38,511 bases of DNA, from assembly GCA_903927975.1 (NCBI GenBank), contig CAIYPC010000108.1, positions 1 to 38,511 of the forward strand, given 5' to 3'. The notes under the pieces are model-generated. The model did no database searches. It was not told where the DNA came from and was given only the letters and a program-made list of their open reading frames with translations. Of the stretch, positions 29,160-38,511 are shown piece after piece. Each line of letters opens with the position of its first letter. The first letter of the stretch is position 1. A program made the position numbers and the translations under genes. This stretch comes from an uncultured Bacteroidota bacterium. Lineage in GTDB: Bacteria > Bacteroidota > Bacteroidia > Chitinophagales > Chitinophagaceae.

Positions 29160-30839
29160 ATGGCACGGTTAAGACTCAAAAATATTCTTGATAAAAAGAA
29201 TGATAATGCGGCGTTGATCATTTCTTTTATTGAACAATTGAAAGCAAATATTTATGTTGAAGATGAACATGGAAAAGTTTTGCTTGGAAATGCAAATGGC
29301 GCTAACAATTTCGAGACTCCCATTAAATTAGAAGAAGAAATTATTGGATGGGTTAAAGGAGATGATAAAACATCTGTTATCGGATCACTTCTTGATTTGT
29401 TGATTCAAAAAGAATACGAAAGAAAAAAACTGGGCAACGAGGTATTAACATTATATCAGGAAGTAAACCTGATCTTCAACTTTTCTGAAAAGCTTGCTGA
29501 GACAATCGATCCCTTTTCAATTGCAGCAATAACATTGGATGAAGGGAGGCACCTGATAAAATTCGATAGCGGCATCATTGTGCTGTGGGACAATCACGCC
29601 AAACAATTACAGATACTTGCTTTATCTGGAGAGGTATTATTCAATCAGGAAAAATTAAATGCACATGTAAATCTTTTGCATGATATATCATTAAGCGGTC
29701 AGTCTGAGATCATGGGAGATATGTCTGCGTTGAAAGAAGCTGGCATAATAATTCCTGAAGTGCAATCGCTCATTTACGCAGCCCTAAAAGTAAAACATCG
29801 CGTGATGGGCGCTATCATTCTCGCAAGCAACGAAGCCATTCAATATTCAGCAGCCGATTTAAAATTTCTCGTCACACTTGCATTGCAATCTTCATCTGCT
29901 ATTGAAAGCGCATTGCTGTATGAAAAAAATATAAAAGAAGCAAAGGAAAAAGAAGAAGCGATGCGTCGCATTTTTGAAATAACAAACAAGTTTGTGCCTT
30001 ATGAATTTATCGGATCGCTTGGGCGCAATGCAATCACGGATGTGCGATTGGGAGATCAGATCGAAAAAATTGTGACTGTTCTTTTTTCAGATATAAGAGA
30101 TTATACTACGCTCGCTGAACAAATGACACCGGAAGAAAATTTTCGTTTCATTAGTTCATTTAATGAAATGATAGGACCGATTATTCGCGGGCATAAAGGG
30201 TTTATTAATCAATATCTCGGGGATGCGATCATGGCTGTTTTTCCTGATAATGCAGCAGATGCATTAGCTGCTGCAGTTCAGATGCAATTAGCGGTGGAAG
30301 AATTTAACCAAAAACGAATTTCGAAAAATCTTTCCCCCATTCAAATTGGTATTGGTATGCATACTGGTCCATTGATCATGGGCATAACAGGAGATTCAGA
30401 GCGGCTCGATGCTACTACTATTGCAGACTCAGTTAATACTGCATCGAGATTAGAGAGCCTTACTAAATATTATAAGGCCAGTATTATATTTAGCGAATCC
30501 ACATTACAGCAAATGTTGTATCCTGAAACTTTTCATATTCGTTATCTTGGGATGGTTCAGTTGAAAGGCAAACATTTACCTGTAAGTATTTACGAATGTT
30601 TTAATGGCAATTCACTGACAGAAATTGAAAAGAAAAAAAATACTTTACAGCATTTCAACGAAGCCATGTTGCACTACCACAATAAATCTTTTGCCAGCGC
30701 CAGTGAAGGATTTCAGTATGTGCTTGAAATTAACCCACATGATCATACGGCAAAATTCTTTCTTGATAATACCATCCGTTTTATAAATAGTGGTGTTCCA
30801 GAAAACTGGTCGGGTGTGGAAGAGATGAGCAGGAAGTGA
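29160..30839 (+). CDS. GAF-domain class III adenylate/guanylate cyclase with short TPR-like tail
   Basis: 559 aa; VTVLFSDIRDYTTLAEQMTPEENFRFISSFNEMIGPIIRGHKGFINQYLGDAIMAVFP, IGIGMHTGPLIMGITG, TTIADSVNTASRLESLTK. Confidence 0.9.
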   Translation: MARLRLKNILDKKNDNAALIISFIEQLKANIYVEDEHGKVLLGNANGANNFETPIKLEEEIIGWVKGDDKTSVIGSLLDLLIQKEYERKKLGNEVLTLYQEVNLIFNFSEKLAETIDPFSIAAITLDEGRHLIKFDSGIIVLWDNHAKQLQILALSGEVLFNQEKLNAHVNLLHDISLSGQSEIMGDMSALKEAGIIIPEVQSLIYAALKVKHRVMGAIILASNEAIQYSAADLKFLVTLALQSSSAIESALLYEKNIKEAKEKEEAMRRIFEITNKFVPYEFIGSLGRNAITDVRLGDQIEKIVTVLFSDIRDYTTLAEQMTPEENFRFISSFNEMIGPIIRGHKGFINQYLGDAIMAVFPDNAADALAAAVQMQLAVEEFNQKRISKNLSPIQIGIGMHTGPLIMGITGDSERLDATTIADSVNTASRLESLTKYYKASIIFSESTLQQMLYPETFHIRYLGMVQLKGKHLPVSIYECFNGNSLTEIEKKKNTLQHFNEAMLHYHNKSFASASEGFQYVLEINPHDHTAKFFLDNTIRFINSGVPENWSGVEEMSRK

Positions 30840-30907
30840 GGTGAATAGTGAATGGTGAATAATTGAACATTCAAATTTTAAAGCAATCAAGCTTTCATTT
30901 TATTTTT

Positions 30908-31942
30908 CTAGTGAAGTTTCACTCTCAGCACTACATCATTCGCGGTAATGAACAACACATCTTTCGTTTCATTGAATGCGCAATTTGAAGTTTGTCGATT
31001 ATAAATTTTTATCAGCGCCAATAATTTCCCTTCGGGAGAAAGAATATCAACACCGTCAGGACCGCTCGTAAATATGTTCCCATATTTATCAATCTTGAAA
31101 CCATCAGCCCCTTGCTTCCTTGTTGCTTTTTCTTTCAGTGCAGTCCCATCAAGCAACACGCCGCCATTTTGTATATCGCCATTTTTATCAAGATGATAAG
31201 CATACCATTTTGTATGTTCATTGCTGCTGCCAACATACAATATCTTTTCATCCAGCGATAACGCTATACCGTTTGGATTGGGAATAGAATCAATCAACAA
31301 AGTAGTTTTGCCATCAGCGCTTATTTTATATACGCCTTCAAAATTTATTTCTCTCGTAGGATCTTTATCTCCTTCAGGCAAACCATAAATAGGATCTGTG
31401 AAGTAAATATTATTTCTAGTATCCGCAACAAGATCATTGGGGCTGTTAAATTTCTTTCCGTTATAATTTGGTGCAAGCACTGTGAACGCCGGCTTCGGAG
31501 AATCAAGCGAAGCATTTAATCTTACAACTTGCCTGTTGCCTGATTGACAAAGCAATAATTTTCCATCTTTATCAAGAGCCAATCCATTTGATCCATTTTC
31601 ACCATTGCGAAATGCAGTGTCAGTATAACCAGAAGGAGTGAGATACACAACGGGCGTATCTTTCATGCTCTTCCAATGAAATATTTTATTAGCGCGAACA
31701 TCTGAAAAAAGCAACATTTGTTTTGAAGCAACCCAAACAGGACCTTCAGACCATTTATAATTTCTACCTATAATTTCAATGGTTGCATTGCTGTCAATGA
31801 GATTAACAGCGCTGCTATCATAAATTTCAATTTTACCGAGAGCGCTATCTTTTGCAGTGGTTGTCGATTCTTTATTCGGGGCATTACAACCGATGCATGC
31901 GATAGTATAATATAATGCCGCGACTTTTAAAGTATTTTTCAT
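30908..31942 (-). CDS. SMP-30/gluconolactonase-family lipoprotein
   Basis: 344 aa; lipobox-like IACIGCN; EGPVWVASKQMLLFSDVRANKIFHW, NGSNGLALDKDGKLLLCQSGNRQVVRL, FNSPNDLVADTRNNIYFTDPIYGL. Confidence 0.9.
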   Translation of the reverse strand: MKNTLKVAALYYTIACIGCNAPNKESTTTAKDSALGKIEIYDSSAVNLIDSNATIEIIGRNYKWSEGPVWVASKQMLLFSDVRANKIFHWKSMKDTPVVYLTPSGYTDTAFRNGENGSNGLALDKDGKLLLCQSGNRQVVRLNASLDSPKPAFTVLAPNYNGKKFNSPNDLVADTRNNIYFTDPIYGLPEGDKDPTREINFEGVYKISADGKTTLLIDSIPNPNGIALSLDEKILYVGSSNEHTKWYAYHLDKNGDIQNGGVLLDGTALKEKATRKQGADGFKIDKYGNIFTSGPDGVDILSPEGKLLALIKIYNRQTSNCAFNETKDVLFITANDVVLRVKLH

Positions 31943-32006
31943 ATCGGTTATTATCTTTAGGGAGATTGTTATTTTCGGTTAACCATATACGTTTGAAAAC
32001 AGTAAT

Positions 32007-34457
32007 TTATTTGACTTCAAACATGATTGACTTGCTCCCGCATTTTCCGTCTGTTGTATTCCCCTGTAGTATTGCTATGTATTTGCCCGGCAAATCAGAT
32101 GTATAAAATGTCACCTGCTTTTTGCCCGTTTCATTGGTAATAACATTGGGTGACCAATAAAGAAGATTCCTGAAATCAGGCAGATGATTTGATAATTGTT
32201 GTTCGCTTTCATAAACGGGCGAATAAAATTCCCGCTGCACTTGCAGCCCTTCATAATCCATCACTATTGCACGTGGATCCAATTCAAATCCGGGCAAATC
32301 ACCTTTGTAGGTTGTGAAGTTCATGATGCCAAAAAAATAAGTATTACCTGAAAAGTACATGGCATTCAAAACTTCAAGCTTTCTTACTTTAAGCGGATCA
32401 TAGTCCATTATTTTTTGGGTGTCAAAAACAGGTATTCCATCCATCAGCATTAAAGGATTTGAATCAAAAAATTGGTCATCTGACAAATTGAATAATGACG
32501 ATTGGTTGCCCGCAAAATTGAATAAGTGCAAATTGAAAACACCGTTCTTTTTTCTCACCGTCATATTTGCCACATATTCCCTCAGCACTTCTTCCATTGT
32601 CGTAAATCTGGTATAGTTATCGAGCAGGTAAACACTGCTCGGCGTTTTATAAAATGTACTCGTATCGATAGCCGGAAAAACAGATTGTCTCAACTTCTCC
32701 CCGGTATAAATATTTTGCACCTGCATGCTCACGCTTTTATCGAGAAGTGTATTTGGATGAGTTAACGGCACTCCAAATTCAGGAATAGATGCGCTGGAAA
32801 ATTTTTCTGAGAAAGGGTTATTGACATCTATTATCCTTACCAAACTATCTCGGGTCGGACTTATTTGTAAAATTATTTCTGAAGAACCGAACATGTCCGG
32901 CATCTCAAATTTCACATTCCCGATTGAATCACTGACACATGCCACAACCTGAGTTCTTGTGCTTCGTATTGATACAAAGCTCTCCATATAACGATCAGGG
33001 GCGCCTGTCTTGGCATTCACAACTTTTCCGGAAATAATATGACCATGATACTCGGGCGCAAATTCAAATGAAGGCATTTTATTTTCGACAATATTCTCCC
33101 AACGAAACCTACGCCAACCCTGCGTGAGAAGCAGATTGTCCAAGGCTTCTTCTTTTGCTTTATCTGGCTGATCGAAATAGTAAGAAGGCGATTCAATAGT
33201 TCCTTTCAAATCAGACGTGAGCCAAAAATAACTATTGATATCATTGTCTTCCGTTGCCTGTAATGAATCGAGCCGATAAACAGCCATTGACAAATCTGCT
33301 CCCTGAGTTTTTCCTTTTTCGTTTGCAGTATTTATCTGAAAACTAATTTTACTTCTCTGATCATACTCAGTTTTGTCAGTAGCAGTTTCAATCAATAATT
33401 TCCTCTCAGGATATTTGAAATAAAGGCGTTCGCATTGCGGCTGTTTGTTGCTATTAAAAATAGTGAAAGAAGAAATTCCATCCCCGAGTTTATTCTTATC
33501 AATCGTAAAGTGCGCAACCCCGTTTTGCAAATTTTCGCTCACGGCTAGCTTAACTGATTGTCTGGTATGCACAAATAAATATATTTCACTTGTAGCCGAA
33601 GTATTGCCATTAACGGTAATCCTTATCTGATTATTTAAACCCCCTTCAACATGCATTGCATAACCTTCATTATTCGCAACGGGCAAATCCGCAATTGCAT
33701 GGATTCCTTCAGGTGTAGATATAAATGCTTTATATTGATGACCTGGAATGGGTGTGAAATCAAAACTGCCCATGCCAAATTTCAATGGCGAGAATTTTAT
33801 GATGGTATCGCTTTTTTCATTTGTAATAATACCTGTAAATTCTTCAAGCCCTTTCCCTTTTCCATCAACTGCTTTAAAAGCAAGCCTGCTCTGAATATTG
33901 TTCACGAGATTTCCTCCTTCAGGAAAAAAAACAATTGATGGTACTAATTGTTTCTCTTTAACAACCGAATCAATCACTTTACGTGTGTTGATGAACGTGA
34001 CTATTTTTTCAAAGAAATAATCAGGACTGTAATTTTTCATCCAGCTTGTATATGCCCGCAACTTGTAGTTCCCTGAATTAATATTAACAGGCAAATAAAA
34101 AGAGCCGTTGCCGTGACCATCTTTCATCGATATCTTGGCTTGAAGCAAAGGTTTATTATTGCGATCGATGATTTCAACATAAGCAACCTTGCTCATGTCA
34201 ATAGGCTGATGAAAAGAAGCGTCCACATTATATATCTTAAACCAGAGTATTTCTCCAGCTACGTATAAATTTTTATCAGTATGAACAAATATCTTCTCCT
34301 GAAGTGATTTTTTTTGATATTCATCAAACTGCTTTTCAAGTGTTGCAACAGTATTGTTCTGTGCATTGACATGCATGACTAAGAATATTAAGCATGTTGC
34401 TGATGCTAATATTTTTTTTATTTCTGATAGAGATAGATGCATTCTTATTCTAAACAT
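32007..34457 (-). CDS. secreted macroglobulin (MG2)-like protein associated with a TonB receptor locus
   Basis: 816 aa with signal region (SATCLIFLVMHVNAQ); KSLQEKIFVHTDKNLYVAGEILWFKIYNVDA is the MG2-like start; later plug-like segment (FFDSNPLMLMDGIPVFDTQKIMDYDPLKVRKLEVL). Confidence 0.75.
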   Translation of the reverse strand: MFRIRMHLSLSEIKKILASATCLIFLVMHVNAQNNTVATLEKQFDEYQKKSLQEKIFVHTDKNLYVAGEILWFKIYNVDASFHQPIDMSKVAYVEIIDRNNKPLLQAKISMKDGHGNGSFYLPVNINSGNYKLRAYTSWMKNYSPDYFFEKIVTFINTRKVIDSVVKEKQLVPSIVFFPEGGNLVNNIQSRLAFKAVDGKGKGLEEFTGIITNEKSDTIIKFSPLKFGMGSFDFTPIPGHQYKAFISTPEGIHAIADLPVANNEGYAMHVEGGLNNQIRITVNGNTSATSEIYLFVHTRQSVKLAVSENLQNGVAHFTIDKNKLGDGISSFTIFNSNKQPQCERLYFKYPERKLLIETATDKTEYDQRSKISFQINTANEKGKTQGADLSMAVYRLDSLQATEDNDINSYFWLTSDLKGTIESPSYYFDQPDKAKEEALDNLLLTQGWRRFRWENIVENKMPSFEFAPEYHGHIISGKVVNAKTGAPDRYMESFVSIRSTRTQVVACVSDSIGNVKFEMPDMFGSSEIILQISPTRDSLVRIIDVNNPFSEKFSSASIPEFGVPLTHPNTLLDKSVSMQVQNIYTGEKLRQSVFPAIDTSTFYKTPSSVYLLDNYTRFTTMEEVLREYVANMTVRKKNGVFNLHLFNFAGNQSSLFNLSDDQFFDSNPLMLMDGIPVFDTQKIMDYDPLKVRKLEVLNAMYFSGNTYFFGIMNFTTYKGDLPGFELDPRAIVMDYEGLQVQREFYSPVYESEQQLSNHLPDFRNLLYWSPNVITNETGKKQVTFYTSDLPGKYIAILQGNTTDGKCGSKSIMFEVK

Positions 34458-34498
34458 TTTTTAATCTGCTTTGCTTAACATTCTGTTTCTAACAAAAT

Positions 34499-35665
34499 TT
34501 ATGGCCAAAAATCTGGCTTAACCTTTGTCCCACGCAATGTGCAGTCAACACATTCGGGGCTTGCTGCAAAAAAATCTATTATGTTTCCAAAACCTCCTAG
34601 ATGATCTGGCAGAGTCGGTATTCGACCTCCTGCTTTTAAAAGGATGCTATCAACATTGTTTTCGATTACTATCTCATTATCGCATTGCATTGAATAGCCC
34701 CAATTAGGAACCTGGCCACTGGATATAAAAATTCTTTTTTCTTTTTCCTGATATACTTCAACGTAGCCTACAACAGTTTCACTAGGGTTTGTGAGGCAAT
34801 GGATATTCCCTTTCAATTCTGATGGCTGGGCATCAAATATCGACCCTAATTCCTCTGTATTTTTTTTCATAATGCTCAAGAATACATAAGCGCCTTTGCT
34901 CATCGCATATTGTTTCACATCAATGCTATATAAAACACTTAACCTCCAATCTCCCTGCGGGATAAAAGTTAGCGGAAGAAAGATTACATCTGAGCTCAGT
35001 TTTTCCGAAGAGCCAATCAATATGCTTGTAGAATTATCAGACTGATAGCATCTGTACAAAGAAAAATCAATCTGCTGAGAAACAGTATCCCTGTAAACCA
35101 GTCCGGTTATCTTAGCACTATTGGGGGCTCTTGCATATGTCAGGGAAGTGTAAAATTGAGAATGGAATTCCCAAGTCTCTGTATATTTCCACTCATAATA
35201 TTTTGTATTATTTTGTGGGTCATGTGTGTTGATATAAATCTGCATCCCGCCATTTTGCAATTGCCAGCTAATAGTGTCAATGTCTGGTGTTGTTTGTATG
35301 TCTGACGAATCAGAAAGATATTCTTTGCCATCTGTGGTTTTTATTCTCAGCCTATATTTTTCTCCATTGTTCAGGGTTAAAGAATCAGAAGTATAAAAGC
35401 CATTACCTGTTTCGCTCAATGGATATGTATCATTCCCGCTTCCTTCAATCGTCACAAGCGCATTGTGCTCATAAATAACATTAGTTGTATCTACCAGTTT
35501 GGTTGTTCTTGTTAATTGAATGCTGGTAACACTATGCACAGCGCTACTGATAAAACCTTCCACTACCAGATATCCGGTAGCTGGAGAATTTACGGGTGCA
35601 TTGTAAATCTGCTTGCATGCAGGTATTATAATGATTGCCAAAATAATGATCCAAATCCATCTCAT
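34499..35665 (-). CDS. DUF4249-family lipoprotein
   Basis: 388 aa; IIIIPACKQIYNAP lipobox-like start, GYLVVEGFISSAVHSVTSIQLTRTTKLVDT...ALVTIEGSG pattern; C-terminal ECVDCTLRGTKVKPDFW; adjacent to TonB receptor. Confidence 0.82.
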   Translation of the reverse strand: MRWIWIIILAIIIIPACKQIYNAPVNSPATGYLVVEGFISSAVHSVTSIQLTRTTKLVDTTNVIYEHNALVTIEGSGNDTYPLSETGNGFYTSDSLTLNNGEKYRLRIKTTDGKEYLSDSSDIQTTPDIDTISWQLQNGGMQIYINTHDPQNNTKYYEWKYTETWEFHSQFYTSLTYARAPNSAKITGLVYRDTVSQQIDFSLYRCYQSDNSTSILIGSSEKLSSDVIFLPLTFIPQGDWRLSVLYSIDVKQYAMSKGAYVFLSIMKKNTEELGSIFDAQPSELKGNIHCLTNPSETVVGYVEVYQEKEKRIFISSGQVPNWGYSMQCDNEIVIENNVDSILLKAGGRIPTLPDHLGGFGNIIDFFAASPECVDCTLRGTKVKPDFWP

Positions 35666-35674
35666 ACAAAATAA

Positions 35675-38446
35675 TTAAAACCTGATATTAAAATTCACAT
35701 AAGGTATCGCACTTCCAAAAATGGAAAGTTTATATCCATTCACAACGCCGTTTTCTGAAACATAATAAACCGAATAAGGATTCTTTCTGCCTGTGAGATT
35801 GTACACTCCAACCGTCCATGAGTTATGTGTTTTCTGATGCACTTTATGATTACCATCAATGTTCATAGAAAAATCGGTGCGGAAATAATCGGGTATGCGA
35901 TATGCGTTTCTATCAGAATACAATGTTCTTTCTGTACCACCATACATAAACTTCCCTATTGGCAATGTTATTGGTCGTCCTGTGCTGTAAGTTGCATTCA
36001 GAGAAAAACTGTAGCGATGTGAAATTCTATAATTTCCAATCGCAGTAACGTTATGCGGCATATCATAGTTTGAGGGATAATAATGCCCTCCATTGATTAA
36101 TTCTCCCGCAGTCGGATCGTCCATTTTTAAAAGCGTTCTTGAAAAAGTATAGCTCACCCATCCATTTAATTTGCCCGTAAGTTTTTTTATGAGCAGTTCA
36201 ACGCCATAAGCTTTCCCCTTGGTATTGATCACATCCGTTTCGATATGATGGTTCATGACCAGCACTGCGCCGCTTTTATAATCGAGATAATCTTTTATGT
36301 TTTTATAATATACTTCAACAGAAGTTTCAATGGTGTTTGATTTAAAGTTGCGGTAAAACCCAAGTGAATATTGCTCGCCATACTGTGGTTTGATATTTGG
36401 ATCGCTCAATTTCCAGATATCTGTTGGCGCAATAGCTGCGGTATTTGAAAGTACGTGTATATATTGCCGTTGGGAATTATAACCTAACTTCAGAGAAGCA
36501 TCTTCAGTCAAAGTATATCTCGCTGCCAAACGCAATTCTGGTCCTTTATAAGTTTTGATAAATTTTCCGCTTGAATAAGTAGTGGTACTAATAATATTGT
36601 CTTCAGTTTTAGGAATGCCCGGCGGATAATTATTAACGGTTTGCGGCCCCAAATAATTAAACATAGAATAGCGAATTCCGCCTTCAATAGAAAGTGCTGA
36701 TGTAATGTTATACTTATCACTTGCGTATAAAGCGCTTTCCAGTGCCTGTTCTGCATTAACCTCATCAGGCGTTACCAACGATGATTTGCCTAAAGGCTGA
36801 TACAATCCGGGATGAAGTTTATATAGTAAACTGTTCAAACCAAATTCAAAGGTATGTTTTGAGCTTGCAAAATAATTGAAGTGTACTTTAAAATAAGTTT
36901 GATTTACATTGAAGGAAAGCCTGTATGCATTTATCGGGTTTGCTTCACTGGAAATATTATATTCATAACGATCATAACCGCCCGTTACAGTGCTATATAA
37001 TTTATTATTGAAATCATGTTTCCATTTTACTGAAATATTTTGATTGCCATAATCGTAAGTAGTGTCATTGTTCAGGTTGAAACGATCCTTACTTAAGTAA
37101 CCTGTTATATACAAATTATTTTTTTTGTTTATCTGGTGACTGATATTCAAATTGAGATCATAAAAAGATGCCTTGCTTTTTTTATATTGATCAGGTAATA
37201 AATTCAATAACCAGTTTGCATAAGTTGTTCTTCCGCCAATAACAAAAGAAGATTTATCTTTTATCAAAGGACCTTCTATATTTAGTCTGCTCGTGACTAG
37301 TCCAATTCCTGCAGAACCTGCAAAATTTTTCTTATTGCCCTCTCTGCTGTTAACTTCTAATACTGATGATAAGCGACCGCCATATTTTGCTGGAATACTG
37401 CTTTTATATAATTCCACATCCTTCACAACTTCGGGATTGAACGCAGAGAACAATCCAAAAAAATGTGAAGGGTTGTATATAGTTGCGTCATTGAATAAAA
37501 TAAGATTTTGATCTGCTGAACCTCCTCGAACATTCAAACCTGTGCTCGCCTCTCCTACTGATTTCACGCCAGGCATCGTTAATACCACACGCAACAAATC
37601 CGCTTCTCCAAAAGCAACAGGCACCTGCTTGATAGTTTTAATATCTATTTTTTGCAAGCCCATCTGCATGCCTTTTACATTTCTTGCTTTTTCGGCCGAT
37701 ACAATTACCTTCTTCAATGTCAATACCTGACTCTGCATATCTATGTTCAATTTACCATCGCCGTACATCAATACTTTACGGCGTGTGTCGCGCATACCAA
37801 TGCTCTGTATATTTAAGGTATGCCTGCCCGTTGGCAGAACAATAGAATAGAAACCGTATTGATCTGTTATTACGCCCGCCTTAGTACTTTCAACAATCAC
37901 CGATGCGCCGATAACCGGTTCGCCGGTTTTATTATCACGAATATAGCCAGCTATAGTAACCGTACCTTTTGTGTTGCTCGCTGACTTGCTTCCGATCTCA
38001 TTTATTTTGTTCTCCAAAATATTTAGCTCAACTTTTTTATTATTCTGCTGATAATCTTTCACAGTATCCTCCTCCTCGGTTTTTGCAATATTGCTGTTGG
38101 CATTTCCAAAAAAGTCTTTGGGTAATTCTGTTTGCACCAACAACCCTTTGCTAATGAATAAATTTTTATGGTCATCTATCGCGAATCCTAATGTTGTATT
38201 AGCAAACGCAAGCTTCAACACCTTATCTAATGGCTGATCTTTAACAGAAATGTCAATAATGATGCTATCTAATTGTGCAGTATCATAAAAAAAACGAAAG
38301 CTGGTTTGCTTTTCGAGTTGTTGAACAAATTGCTCAACAGTAAGCTGTTTGAAGTCGCCAGTTATCCTGGGCATTTCACTAATTTTCTGCGCCGTTACCA
38401 GAAAGTTTGAAAATAAAAGCAGCAAAGCCAAAACCAAATATTTCAT
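35675..38446 (-). CDS. TonB-dependent receptor with STN and carboxypeptidase-regulatory-like domains
   Basis: 923 aa; STN-like N-terminus (LTVEQFVQQLEKQTSFRFFYDTAQLDSIIIDISVKDQPLDKVLKLAF), CarboxypepD_reg (TIAGYIRDNKTGEPVIGASVIVESTKAGVITDQYGFYSI), plug (VRGGSADQNLILFNDATIYNPSHFFGLFSAFNPEVVKDVELYKSSIPAKYGGRLSSVLEV), beta-barrel C-terminus ending in F. Confidence 0.93.
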   Translation of the reverse strand: MKYLVLALLLLFSNFLVTAQKISEMPRITGDFKQLTVEQFVQQLEKQTSFRFFYDTAQLDSIIIDISVKDQPLDKVLKLAFANTTLGFAIDDHKNLFISKGLLVQTELPKDFFGNANSNIAKTEEEDTVKDYQQNNKKVELNILENKINEIGSKSASNTKGTVTIAGYIRDNKTGEPVIGASVIVESTKAGVITDQYGFYSIVLPTGRHTLNIQSIGMRDTRRKVLMYGDGKLNIDMQSQVLTLKKVIVSAEKARNVKGMQMGLQKIDIKTIKQVPVAFGEADLLRVVLTMPGVKSVGEASTGLNVRGGSADQNLILFNDATIYNPSHFFGLFSAFNPEVVKDVELYKSSIPAKYGGRLSSVLEVNSREGNKKNFAGSAGIGLVTSRLNIEGPLIKDKSSFVIGGRTTYANWLLNLLPDQYKKSKASFYDLNLNISHQINKKNNLYITGYLSKDRFNLNNDTTYDYGNQNISVKWKHDFNNKLYSTVTGGYDRYEYNISSEANPINAYRLSFNVNQTYFKVHFNYFASSKHTFEFGLNSLLYKLHPGLYQPLGKSSLVTPDEVNAEQALESALYASDKYNITSALSIEGGIRYSMFNYLGPQTVNNYPPGIPKTEDNIISTTTYSSGKFIKTYKGPELRLAARYTLTEDASLKLGYNSQRQYIHVLSNTAAIAPTDIWKLSDPNIKPQYGEQYSLGFYRNFKSNTIETSVEVYYKNIKDYLDYKSGAVLVMNHHIETDVINTKGKAYGVELLIKKLTGKLNGWVSYTFSRTLLKMDDPTAGELINGGHYYPSNYDMPHNVTAIGNYRISHRYSFSLNATYSTGRPITLPIGKFMYGGTERTLYSDRNAYRIPDYFRTDFSMNIDGNHKVHQKTHNSWTVGVYNLTGRKNPYSVYYVSENGVVNGYKLSIFGSAIPYVNFNIRF

Positions 38447-38511
38447 TTACCAGAATATTTTATAAGCAGTCAACAAAATCACTTCGTAATTAAATCATAA
38501 TAGGCGGCTAT

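Noticed and set aside
1-38511. Alternative genetic code (TGA as Trp) to explain the GH3 and integrase stops
   Set aside because: TGA terminates intact genes here (e.g. 703-705) and Trp is encoded by TGG throughout, so local lesions are more likely.
1-38511. CRISPR arrays, tRNA and rRNA genes
   Set aside because: No regularly spaced repeats, tRNA cloverleaf-like sequence or rRNA segments were recognised on reading.

Overview
Bacteroidota-like window (probably Chitinophagaceae-type: STN/TonB receptor with DUF4249 lipoprotein, Reg_prop hybrid kinase, GH3 with a chitobiase-like tail). The standout is a roughly 13.3 kb accessory block (~5.17-18.48 kb) encoding a nearly complete choline -> glycine betaine -> dimethylglycine -> sarcosine -> glycine pathway in two divergent operons. 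The minus-strand operon is Rieske GbcA-like oxygenase, dimethylglycine dehydrogenase, SoxB, SoxD, SoxA, SoxG. The plus-strand operon is APC permease, betaine aldehyde dehydrogenase, choline dehydrogenase. No oxygenase reductase (GbcB) and no regulator are present. Next to SoxG is a degraded tyrosine recombinase remnant that matches none of the supplied plus-strand ORFs, and the demethylation operon looks GC-richer than its surroundings, so horizontal acquisition is likely. Several genes carry single-site lesions: an in-frame TGA directly after the predicted GH3 catalytic Asp, a 1-nt frameshift in an N-terminal quinone oxidoreductase codon, and a 1-nt frameshift splitting a large hybrid sensor kinase. 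The right half holds an atypical Nramp-family transporter, an S53 peptidase, a CBM-like lipoprotein, a hybrid kinase / response regulator / class III cyclase cassette, an SMP-30-like lipoprotein and a TonB receptor locus. All family calls come from reading motifs by eye; no database search was run.
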